This document shows, in pieces, positions 43,025 to 52,800 of a stretch of DNA of 64,000 nt. Numbering within the stretch: position 1 is the stretch's first letter; every line of letters starts with the position of its first letter. Below the pieces are notes generated by a model. That model was not told the DNA's origin. It worked only from the letters and a program-made list of their open reading frames with translations, and searched no databases. Source of the stretch: Pseudomonas sp. H1h (GTDB taxonomy: Bacteria; Pseudomonadota; Gammaproteobacteria; Pseudomonadales; Pseudomonadaceae); assembly GCF_000633255.1 (NCBI RefSeq), contig NZ_AYMJ01000036.1, positions 1-64,000 of the forward strand, given 5' to 3'. A program made the translations under genes and the position numbers.

Positions 43025-43964
43025 GCGCGCGCCAGCGCTCCAGGGCCGCATAGGGCGCAGCCGCGCAGCTTCGCACCCGCGCCTGCAACTGCGGCGAAGC
43101 CTCGCGACGCTTGTCTTCGCCATCAGCGACAAAGCGTTGCGACGGCTGCTTGGCGTGCTGCGCAGTCGCCGCCAACACCTGCTGACGCTGCTCGACGTTC
43201 AACCGGAAAAGTCCGGCCAGCCGCCCCGTCATGGCTCCGGGCAATTCGCTGTAGTTCACCGCCAGACCACCCCCCTCGCGGCAATGGATGCATCCGGCCT
43301 CAAGCAATCGTCCCAACCGTCGCGCGATGAAGTCTTCGCTGCCTGCAAACGGCAATCCATCTTCCAGCACACAATCACCGAGCATCCCCGGCACCATATG
43401 CATCCCCGGACGGCGCACGTGCGATACGGCGATTTCCAGCGGATCGCGATACACAAACAGCCATGGCGTGTCGGGAAAACATTCCCGCAACAGCGGCCAT
43501 TCGCCGATGTTCCACGCATCGAGTTTGATCACCAGTCGCTGCTCGACACCACGTCGGCGTTGCCCATAGGCCGAGAGCAGACCGGCAATGGCTGCCTGGC
43601 GCTCAGCCGCCGGCAAATCACTGCGTAACAACGCATCCAGCGCCGGTGGCTCCGACACCACGATGTGATCTTCAAGTCGGGCGAGCATCTGGCTGATCAG
43701 CGTCGAACCGCAACGCGAGGCGTGCAGGATGAAAGCGCTCGGGATCAGACCGGGGCTTTGCACCTGCCACTCGGTCAACGTCGACAGCGGCGTCAGTCGC
43801 CGAAAAGCCTGATTGAAAGGCAGGCGCAGCGCCTCCTCGACCGCATCGCGGAAAAACGGCTGATGCAAGGGCGTATCGCCGAACCAGCACCAATCGACCT
43901 GCCACAGTCCCGCCACCGACCAGACCCGAATCGGTAACCAGCCGTCGTAATTCAGCCGCGCCAT
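42990..43964 (-). CDS. sulfotransferase-family protein (second of two in the cluster)
   Basis: 324 residues from the ATG at 43964; an ATG four codons earlier is also possible. It has a PAPS 5'-phosphosulfate loop ILHASRCGSTLISQML at about 100-115 and a 3'-phosphate segment LFVYRDPLEIAVSHVRRPG at about 200. The first ~90 residues are extra and unlike cytosolic sulfotransferases. The gene overlaps the end of the hydroxylase-like gene by 13 bases and ends the cluster. Acceptor unknown; proximity to a giant exoprotein and an APS kinase suggests protein or glycan sulfation. Confidence 0.8.
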   Translation of the reverse strand: MARLNYDGWLPIRVWSVAGLWQVDWCWFGDTPLHQPFFRDAVEEALRLPFNQAFRRLTPLSTLTEWQVQSPGLIPSAFILHASRCGSTLISQMLARLEDHIVVSEPPALDALLRSDLPAAERQAAIAGLLSAYGQRRRGVEQRLVIKLDAWNIGEWPLLRECFPDTPWLFVYRDPLEIAVSHVRRPGMHMVPGMLGDCVLEDGLPFAGSEDFIARRLGRLLEAGCIHCREGGGLAVNYSELPGAMTGRLAGLFRLNVEQRQQVLAATAQHAKQPSQRFVADGEDKRREASPQLQARVRSCAAAPYAALERWRALKTCPTDPPSP

Positions 43965-44737
43965 TGCTCGTTCCATTGTCGACGACCGTGGCGCATGGCG
44001 GTGCGCAGTTCTTCGCGAGAGAACGGCAGGCCGTGCGCTGCGGCCAGCTCAAGCGTGCGGCTGATGAACACTTCAGGATCAACCAAAGCCTTCAACGTCG
44101 CGGCCAACTCAGCATCGGTCGTCACCAGGTGCTGAAAACGCTGCAACGCCGTATCCGCCAACCCGGGTGCAGGCGTGCCCGGCAAGCCATCAGCGATCAT
44201 CTGCATCAGCCAGCTGCCGGGGCGGCAATCGAGCACCAGATGCACCCGTGCCGACGTATCGAAGTTATCCACCCGATGCGCACGGGCAAGGTCGAGAAAC
44301 CAGCACTCCCCCGCCGCCATCGGCATGCGCTGCCCCTCAAGCCAGAAGTCCACGGCGGGCGGACTGAGCAGCGGAATGTGCAGGCGCAGATCCGCGTCCG
44401 GGCCGTCGAGATCGTAATCACGGTGTTCATGAATCCGCCCGCCCGGCCCCAGCCGCAGCAACCGCGCGCTGACGATATCCAGCGACAGATCGCGCAACCC
44501 GCCCTGCCAGCGTGCGTCGCGCAGCCAAGGCAGACGAGGCAGCGGTTGCCCGCGCCCGGGTGACAACTCGGTCAACGCATCCGCGGCCGAAATCAGCGCC
44601 ACGCCGCTCCAGTCCCCGGAAAAATACTCGCGATTGAAATGACCTTGCCAGGCGTCCTCGGCAATCGCCTCCAGCGCCTGCAACAACAGCGGCAGATCGA
44701 CCGTCACCAGCAGGCGCGAAGCAAGTGGCCGGCTCAT
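43952..44737 (-). CDS. aspartyl/asparaginyl beta-hydroxylase-like protein
   Basis: 261 residues, start overlapping the stop codon of the APS kinase gene (ATGA). The jelly-roll Fe(II)/2-oxoglutarate part is visible: LGPGGRIHEHRDYDLDGPDADLRLHIPL, then AAGECWFLDLARAHRVDNFD and RVHLVLDCR, with the two His expected for iron and the Arg for 2-oxoglutarate. A C-terminal ~70-residue extension ends EELRTAMRHGRRQWNEQW. AspH-like enzymes hydroxylate Asp/Asn side chains in secreted proteins; the repeats of the adjacent giant protein are rich in both. Substrate is inference. Confidence 0.85.
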   Translation of the reverse strand: MSRPLASRLLVTVDLPLLLQALEAIAEDAWQGHFNREYFSGDWSGVALISAADALTELSPGRGQPLPRLPWLRDARWQGGLRDLSLDIVSARLLRLGPGGRIHEHRDYDLDGPDADLRLHIPLLSPPAVDFWLEGQRMPMAAGECWFLDLARAHRVDNFDTSARVHLVLDCRPGSWLMQMIADGLPGTPAPGLADTALQRFQHLVTTDAELAATLKALVDPEVFISRTLELAAAHGLPFSREELRTAMRHGRRQWNEQWRG

Positions 44738-45336
44738 GCCCTGGGCAACACCGAACACTCACCGAGCCAGGTCAGCAAGCGGTCCAGACACGCCTCGACC
44801 GATTGCCCGCCAGTGTCGAGCACCAGCGAGGCCTGCAGCGGCGGCTCGTATGGCGCCGACACCCCGGTGAATGCAGCCAGTTCGCCACGCCGGGCACGGG
44901 CGTAATGACCTTTCGGATCACGCTGCTCGCACACCGCCAGCGACGCGCTGCACCAGACCTCGCGATAGTCCTCGCCCAAGCGCCGGGCCAATACCTCACG
45001 CAACTCCACCAGCGGCGCGATCAGCGCCAGAATCACGATCTGCCCGTTTTCCACCAGCAACGCCGCCACCTCGCTGGCGCGGCGGATGTTCTCCAGCCGA
45101 TCGGCATCGGTAAAACCGAGGTCACGGTTGAGCCCGACCCGCAGGCCGTCACCATCAAGCACCACACTCTGCAGACCACGTGCGAACAACTCGGCGTGCA
45201 GCGCTTGCGCCAGGGTGGATTTGCCTGCCGCCGGCAGGCCGGTCAGCAAAATCGCCGCACCGCGATGGCCATTGCGGGCCTCGCGCTGCGTGCGGCTGAT
45301 GCTGGCGACCGGCGCCAGCAGGTTATTTGGCGGCAT
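44734..45336 (-). CDS. adenylylsulfate kinase-like protein (CysC-like)
   Basis: 200 residues from the ATG at 45336, which lies inside the end of the TolC-like gene. P-loop ILLTGLPAAGKSTLA at about 28-42, the DGDGLRVGLNRDLGF substrate segment, and the RDPKGHYARARRGELAAFTGVSAPYEPP lid, all CysC hallmarks. The ISP motif of E. coli CysC, whose Ser109 is phosphorylated, is IAP here, so that serine is missing. It should phosphorylate APS to PAPS, the donor for both neighbouring sulfotransferases. This fits a local PAPS supply rather than cysteine synthesis. Confidence 0.88.
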   Translation of the reverse strand: MPPNNLLAPVASISRTQREARNGHRGAAILLTGLPAAGKSTLAQALHAELFARGLQSVVLDGDGLRVGLNRDLGFTDADRLENIRRASEVAALLVENGQIVILALIAPLVELREVLARRLGEDYREVWCSASLAVCEQRDPKGHYARARRGELAAFTGVSAPYEPPLQASLVLDTGGQSVEACLDRLLTWLGECSVLPRA

Positions 45337-46837
45337 GCGCCACCACGGGTACCGAGATATCCCCCGAGGCCCACGCCGACTCGCGGTTGGCCAGTGCCGT
45401 GGCGATCGACTGCACCTCGGTTGACTGCACCTGATCCGGCAACGGATCGAGGCCGGCGCTGGCGAAGATCTGGCCGTAGGCGTTACGCAGATCGGCGTAC
45501 GACAAGTCACGGCGCAAGTCCGCCTGGAGATTGTTCAGTTCGCCCTGAATCAATTCGAGTTCGCCAATGCCGGCGGCTTGATGCCGGTTGCGCAGCTGAC
45601 CGACGATTTGCCCGTCGATGTCAGACAATTGCTGGTTGGTCTTGAACTGACGCAGCGCCTCTTGATAGTTGGCGTTGGCCACATACAGCTGCGCCAGCAC
45701 CGCAATCGACATCGCCTGACGCCGCGCGGTGGCGACTTCTTCACCGGCCTTGGCGACATCGATCGCCGCCGGAGCAGAGATCACGTTGAACAGGTTCCAG
45801 GTGACTTTCACCCCATAATCAGCCCAGCCCTGTTCGACGAGGAACGAGTTGCTGTCGTAATGCCCGCCGGCGGAAAATTCCAGGCCCGGCAGCAGGCGCA
45901 GCATGGCCTTGCGGGTTTCGGCGGCGCTGATGCGGCTCTGGTAGTCCTGCTCGCGCAGCTCCGGACGGCTGGTCAGCGCTTCCTGCTCGAGCCTGGCCAT
46001 GGCGACCTTGAGCTCGGGAATCTGATAACCGTCGTCGGTTGCCAGGGTCAGGTTGGTGCCCAGCGGCAGGTTGATCAGCGTTGCCAGCTCGGTTTTCGCC
46101 AGCGACAAGGCGCGCCGCTGTTCTTCCAGTTGCCGGGTGGCTTCGATCAGCGAACGCTGGTAACCCAGCGCCTGCACCGGATCACCGATGCGCTGATCAC
46201 TCAGGCTCTGACTGTCGCGCCGGGCGGTATCGACCCGCGCCATCAGGCTGTCGATCTGCTTGAGCAGCCGCTCGGCCGCCATCGCTCGCCAATAGGCCGA
46301 GCGCACGTCCTGGACGATGGTGTTGATCACCTTGCGCCGGCGCTCCTGCACGATCAGGCGCTGGTCGCCTTGCTGCTTGGCGCTGATGTAGCTGACGCCG
46401 AAGTCGAGGACGTTCCAGACCATGGTCAGGTCGGCGACATCACGGTCACGGTCCTGCGAGGTCGACGGTTCCAGGGACTGGGTGCCGGTGCGTACGCTCT
46501 GGCTGCTGGAGGCGTTGACGTTGTTGCGCCCGACGTATCCGGCATCCAGCGCCATGCGCGGCAGCATGTCGAAACTGGCGAGGTCGAGCTGCCGCTTGGC
46601 CAGCGCTTCCTCCATGATCTTCAACCGGCCTTCGAGGTTGTACTTAACCGCGCGGGCCATGGCCTGATGCAGGGTCAGCGGGCCACGCAGCGGCTCCTGA
46701 TCCTTGTACATGCTTTGCAGGTCGCTTTTGGCCCGCTGTTCACTGACGCTGCGCTCGATCGGTTCACTGGTTACTGCACATCCGCTGATCGCCAGCGCCA
46801 GCAGGCTGGCGCCGAACAACTTCTGACTTTTCTTCAT
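45323..46837 (-). CDS. TolC-family outer-membrane export channel
   Basis: 504 residues from the ATG at 46837. A lipoprotein-type signal ends at LALAISGC (Cys18), then a TolC-like fold with long helices and two repeats: LAKRQLDLASFDMLPRMALDAGYVGRN, and AETRKAMLRLLPGLEFSAGGHYDSNSFLVEQGWADYGVKVTWNLFNV. Such channels serve type I secretion or RND pumps. It follows the giant-protein gene by 46 bases, so it is probably its export channel. No ABC transporter or membrane fusion gene for a type I system lies in the window, so the inner-membrane part must be elsewhere. Confidence 0.88.
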   Translation of the reverse strand: MKKSQKLFGASLLALAISGCAVTSEPIERSVSEQRAKSDLQSMYKDQEPLRGPLTLHQAMARAVKYNLEGRLKIMEEALAKRQLDLASFDMLPRMALDAGYVGRNNVNASSSQSVRTGTQSLEPSTSQDRDRDVADLTMVWNVLDFGVSYISAKQQGDQRLIVQERRRKVINTIVQDVRSAYWRAMAAERLLKQIDSLMARVDTARRDSQSLSDQRIGDPVQALGYQRSLIEATRQLEEQRRALSLAKTELATLINLPLGTNLTLATDDGYQIPELKVAMARLEQEALTSRPELREQDYQSRISAAETRKAMLRLLPGLEFSAGGHYDSNSFLVEQGWADYGVKVTWNLFNVISAPAAIDVAKAGEEVATARRQAMSIAVLAQLYVANANYQEALRQFKTNQQLSDIDGQIVGQLRNRHQAAGIGELELIQGELNNLQADLRRDLSYADLRNAYGQIFASAGLDPLPDQVQSTEVQSIATALANRESAWASGDISVPVVAHAAK

Positions 46838-46883
46838 CCCTGGATCGCCCCTAGATGCCGCACCGTATTGAGTAGTTGGGTGT

Positions 46884-49800
46884 TCAGGCCTGCATTTCGC
46901 TGACGCCGACCTGTCGCAAAGCCGCTGCCAGGTCGTCGACCCGGTGCTGCTCGCTGTCCTTGAGTTGTTGCAGTTGCTGCCCCAGGGTCGGCGCGCCAAA
47001 TACCCCGCGCAGCCCCTGGGAAATGTCACCAGCCTTGAGCGAATGACTGCCGAAGGCATTCAGTGCATCCCGCTCGGCGCCGCTGTTCTGGTGGAACAGG
47101 CTCGACAGCGTGCTGCTGGCGAAGACCCCGCCGTCACCGCCACCAAAACCGAGGAAGCCATGTCCGGAACCATCGCCGCCGCTGTCGCTGCTGCCGAACA
47201 CCTGAGCAATGAAGCTTGGGCTGAGGGCGCCGTGATTGATGAAAATGTCGCCCAGCGGCCGGATGCCGTCGCCGAGTACGCGCTGTTCGAACAGCGGGGC
47301 GAAGGTCAGCGGTGAACCGAGATTGCCGGTCGGCGCCGTGAAGACGAACGGCTGCAGCGGTACGGTTGGGGCCGAAGGCGGCACGACCGGATCGCTGCTG
47401 CGGAACAGCGGGTCCGGGATGACCGCGTTGGTCGGCGTGGTCGGCGTGGTCGGCGTCACCGGCGGCGCGGTGTTGATCGCGTAATTGTTCGAACTGCTGA
47501 TACCGCTGCCGCTGTTGCCGGACAGATCGTTGACCCCGGCACTGTTGACGCTGATCGCGTTGTTCGCACTATTGATATTGGCCCCCGGGGTCAGCGTCGC
47601 GGTCCAGGTCTTGCCGCCGTCGCTGCTGCTCAGGTTGGACAGGCTGCCATTGCCGACATTGATGTCACTGAGATCAAACCCGGTCACCGCTTCATTGAAG
47701 CTGATGGTCACCTGCGAGGTCTGGCCCACGCCCAGATTCGGATTGGCCACCACCACCGTCGCGGTTGGCCGTTCACTGTCGAGCGCATAGTTGTTCGACA
47801 CCGCCACCGTGCTGCCGGTGTTGCCCGCCAGATCGGTAACGTTACCGGTGTCCAGCGCAATGAAGTTGCTCGGGTCGGTGACATTGGCCGTCGGGGTGAA
47901 TGTCGCGGTCCAGGTCTTGCCGCCGTCGGCGCTGCTCAAGTGGCTCAAGTCACCGTTGGTGACGCTGAGGTCCGAGAGGTCGAAGTTGCTGACCGCCTCG
48001 CTGAAGGTGAACGTCACCTGGGTGGTCTGGCCGATGCCCAGATGCGGGTTGGCGACCACGATAGTGACCGTCGGCCGGGTCGCATCAAGCGCGTAGTTGT
48101 TGGAGATCGCAATGCTCGCGCCGGTGTTGCCCGCCAGGTCCTGCACGTTACCGGTGTCGAGTACGATCAGGTTGGTGGTGTCGTTGATCCCGGCCGTTGG
48201 CGTCAGGGTGGCGGTCCAGGTCTTGCCGCCATCGTTGCTGAGCAGGTTCGACAACGTGCCGTTGGCGACACTGAGGTCCGACAGATCGAAGCGGCTGACC
48301 TGCTCGCTGAAGGTAATGGTCACCGTGGTGGTTTCGCCGATGCCCAGACGATTGTCGGCGACCACAATGGTGGCGGTCGGCAACGCGGTGTCGATGGCGA
48401 AGTTGTTGGAGTCAGTGGTGCCGACCCCGCTGTTGCCCGAGGCGTTGGTCACGCCGGCGTTGTTGAGGACGATCAGGTTGCTGGTGTCGGTGACATTCGC
48501 CGTCGGGGTGAACGTCGCCGTCCAGGTGATGCCGCCATCGCTGCTGGCGACGTTGCTCAGCGTACCGTTGGCGATGCTCAGGTCGGCATTGTCAAAACCG
48601 CTGACCGCTTCGCTGAAGGTGATGGTCACCGTGGTGGTTTCACCGGCCTTGAGCGCGGTATCGGCGACGACAATGGTGGCGGTCGGCACGTCGGTCTGCA
48701 CGGCGTAGTTGACCGAGGTGGTCGTGCCTGTGCCGGCGTTGCCGGCCAGATCGCTGATGCCATTGTTGTTCAGCACGATCAGGTTGGTGGCGTCGCTGAC
48801 GCCGATGGTCGGGGTGAACGTGGCCGTCCAGGTGATCCCGCCGTCGCTCGACGAAACGTTGCTCAGCGTGCCGTTGGCGACGCTCAGGTCGGCGTTGTCA
48901 AAGCCTGTGACCGCTTCGCTGAAGGTGATGGTCACCTGCGCGGTTTCGCCGGGGCGCAGGTCCGTGTCGGACATGACAATGGTCGCCGTCGGGCGTTGGC
49001 TGTCGATCACATAGTTGTTGGAGTCCGTGCTGCCGCTACCGGTATTGCCCGCCAGGTCAGCGACCCCCGTGTTGTCCAGCGTAATGACATTGCTGGTGTC
49101 GGTGATACCTGCCGTCGGGGTAAACGTCGCCGTCCAGGTGATGCCGCCATCGACGCTGCTCACCGCCGTCAACGTACCGTTGGCAATGCTCAGATCGGCG
49201 TTGGTGAAACCGCTCACCGCCTCGCTGAACGTGATGGTCACCTGCGTGGTCTGCCCGACGCCCAGCGCCGGATCGGCGACGACAATGGTCGCGGTCGGAC
49301 GCTGGGTGTCGATGGCAAAGTTGTTGGAATCGGTGGTGCCGCTGCCCGCGTTGCCGGCCGCATTCTGCACGCCGCTGTTATCGAGGGTAATCAGATTGGT
49401 GGCGTCGGTGATGTTGGCCGTCGGTGTGAACGTGGCCGTCCAGGTAATACCGCCGTCGCTGCTGCTCACGGCAGTCAACGTGCCGTTGGCGATGCTCAGA
49501 TCGGCGTTGCTGAATCCGGTAACTGCCTCGGAGAACGTAATGGTCACCAGGGAAGTTTCACCCACACGAAGGCTCGGATCAGCCACCACGATGGTTGCCG
49601 TCGGCAATACGGTGTCGATGGTGAAATTGCCGGAGTTGGTCGTGCCGGTCCCCGTGTTGCCGGCAAGATCGGCGATGCCGGTGTTGTTCAGGGTGATCAG
49701 GTTGGTCGCGTCGTTGATCCCGGTGTTCGGCGTGAACGTCGCCGTCCAGGTGATGCCGCCATCGCTGCTGCTCACGGCAGTCAATGTGCCGTTGGGGATC

Positions 49801-52800
49801 GACAGGTCGCTGTTGTCGAAACCGGTAACGGCTTCGCTGAAGGTGATGGTCACCAGCGAGGTTTGCCCCGCGCTCAGGCTGGTGTCGGCCAAGACGATGG
49901 TCGCCGTCGGGCGCTGACTGTCGATGACGTAGTTGCCGGAACTGGTGGTCCCGCTGCCGGCATTACCCGCCGTATCGACGATACCGGTATTGTCCAGAAC
50001 GATCAGGTTGCTGGTGTCGGTGATCCCGGCCGCCGGAGTGAAAGTCGCGGTGTAGGTGATGTTGTCCGAGGTGCTCAGCCCGGAGAGCGTGCCGTTGTCC
50101 ACGGTCAGGTCAGCCAGGGTCAACCCGTTCACGGCCTCGCTGAAGGTGATGGTCACGGTGGTGGTCTGCCCGACGCCCAGCGCTGTATCGGCAAGCACAA
50201 TGGTCGCGGTCGGACGCTGGGTATCGATCGCGTAGTTGTTCGAATTGGTAGTGCCACTGCCCGCGTTGCCGGCGGCGTTCTGTACACCGCTGTTGTCCAG
50301 GGTGATCAGGTTGGTCGCGTCGGCAAGATTGTTGGCCGGGGTGAAGGTCGCCGTCCAGGTGATGCCGCCATCACTGCTGCTCACCGCGCTCAGCGTACCG
50401 TTGGCAATCGTCAGGTCGGCATTGGTGAAGCCGGTGACCGCCTCGCTGAAGGTGATGGTGACCGTGGTGGTCTCGCCGATGTTCAGGGCGTTGTCGGCGA
50501 CGATGATGGTCGCGGTCGGCAACACGGTGTTGATCACAAAGTTGCCGGAGTTGGTGACCCCGGTGCCGGCGTTGCCCGCCAGGTCGGAAACCCCGGCATT
50601 GCTCAGGGCGATCACATTGCTGGTGTCATTGATACCGACGCTCGGCGTGTACGTCGCCGTCCAGGTAATGCCCCCGTCGCTGCTGCTCACCGCGCTCAGC
50701 GTGCCGTTGGGAATGCTCAGGTCGGCGTTGGTAAAACCGCTCACGGCTTCCGAGAAAGTGATGGTCACCAGTGACGTTTCACCAGCGCTCAGGCTGGTGT
50801 CGGCCAGCACGATGGTTGCGGTCGGGCGCTGGGTGTCGATGGTGTAGTTGTTCGAGTCGGTGGTGCCACTGCCGGCGTTACCCGCGAGGTCGGCAATCCC
50901 GGTGTTGTTCAGGCTGACCACGTTGGTCGCGTCGGTGATGCTCGCGCTCGGGGTAAACGTCGCCGTCCAGGTAACGCCGCCGTCGCTGCTGCTCACCGCC
51001 GTGAGGGTGCCGTTGGCAATCGTCAGATCGGCGTTGGTGAAACCGGTCACTGCTTCGCTGAAGGTGAAGGTCACCAGCGAGGTGTCGCCGATTTTCAGGG
51101 CGCTTTGGGCGAACACGATGGTTGCAGTCGGGCGTTGAGTGTCGATGGCGTAATTGTTCGAGTCGGTGGTGCCGGTGCCGGCGTTACCGGAAAGATCGGC
51201 GACACCGGTGTTGTCCAGGGTGATCAGGTTGGTGGTGTCGGTGATGTTGTTGGTCGGGGTGAACGTTGCCGTCCAGGTGATGCCGCCATCGGCACTGCTC
51301 ACCGCCGTCAGCGTACCGTTGGCGATGGTCAGATCAGCGTTGGTGAAACCGCTCACCGCTTCGCTGAAGGTGATGGTCACCAGCGAGGTCTCACCGACTT
51401 TCAGCGCATTGTCGGCCACCACGATGGTCGCCGTCGGCCGCAACGTATCGATCACATAGTTGTTGGAATCGGTGGTGCCCGTACCGGCATTGCCGGCCAG
51501 GTCAGTCACCCCGGTGTTGTTCAGGGTGATCAGGTTGGTGGCGTCGTTGACGCTGCTGTTCGGGGTGAAGGTCGCCGTCCAGGTGATCCCGCCATCCGCA
51601 CTGCTGACGGCGCTCAATGTGCCGTTGGCAATGCTCAGGTCGGCGTTGGTGAAACCGCTCACCGCTTCGCTGAAGGTGATCGTCACCAACGAGGTTTCGC
51701 CGATGGCCAGGTTATTGTCGGCAACCACAATGGTCGCGGTGGGACGCTGGGTATCGATGGCGTAATTGGTCGAATTGGTGGTGCCGGTGCCGGCGTTGCC
51801 AGCCAGGTCGGCAATACCACTGTTGTCCAGGGTGATCAGGTTGGTCGCGTCAGTGATATTGCTCGTCGGCGTAAAGGTCGCCGTCCAGGTGATGCCGCCA
51901 TCGCTGCTGCTGACCGCCGTCAGTGTGCCGTTGGCAATGGTCAGGTCGGCGTTGGCAAACCCGCTCACCGCTTCGCTGAAGGTGATGGTCACCGTTGAGG
52001 TGTCACCGATCTTGAGCGCCGAGTCGGTCATCGCGATGGTCGCGGTCGGACGCTGGGTATCGATCGTGTAATTGTTCGAGTTGGTGGTGCCCACGCCGGC
52101 GGCGCCGTCCGAAACCGCCGTCACCCCGGTGTTGTCCAGGGTAATCAGGTTGGTGGTGTCGGTCAGGTTGTTGGTCGGGGTGAAGGTCGCCGTCCAGGTG
52201 ATGCCGCCGTCGGCGCTGGAAACGGCGGTCAACGTGCCGTTGGCAATCGTCAGGTCAGCGTTGGTGAAGCCGCTCACGGCGCGGCTGAACGTGATGGTCA
52301 CCAGCGACGTTTCGCCGATGCTCAGGGCCGGGTCAGCGACCACGATGGTGGCAGTGGGTGGCTCCACGTACGCCGTGTTGATCGTGCCGCCGTTGTTGTA
52401 GATCCCCACCAGCGCACTCGGTGTCGTGCCCGTCGAACCACCGCTGGAAAGACCGCCGGTGCCACTGGCGGCGGCGTTGCCGCTAATCGCCGCAAAGTTG
52501 CTCGCGGTCATCAGCACCACGCCGCCGTTGTTCCAGATTGCCCCGACGCCACGACCCGCGTCGCCACCATTGGCGCCGTTGCTGCCCACACCGCCGCCAC
52601 CGCCACCGCCGCCACCGGCCGCGATGTTGTTGCTGATCACCGAGTTGCCGATGACTTTCAGCGTACCGGTCGAAGCGTTGTAGATACCGCCCGCCGCATT
52701 GCCGCCGACGCCGCCGACTTTGTCCCAGCCCGAACCACCCCCGCCGCCGCCAATCGACAGCGTGCCGTTGGTCGCCGAGCCTCCGTTGCCGCCATGGCTG

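Noticed and set aside
47940..50774. Long plus-strand open frame opposite the repeat region, and several shorter ones spaced by 306 bases
   Set aside because: It only mirrors the tandem repeats of the minus-strand giant protein; the 306-base unit keeps antisense frames open. No ribosome sites or protein-like composition.
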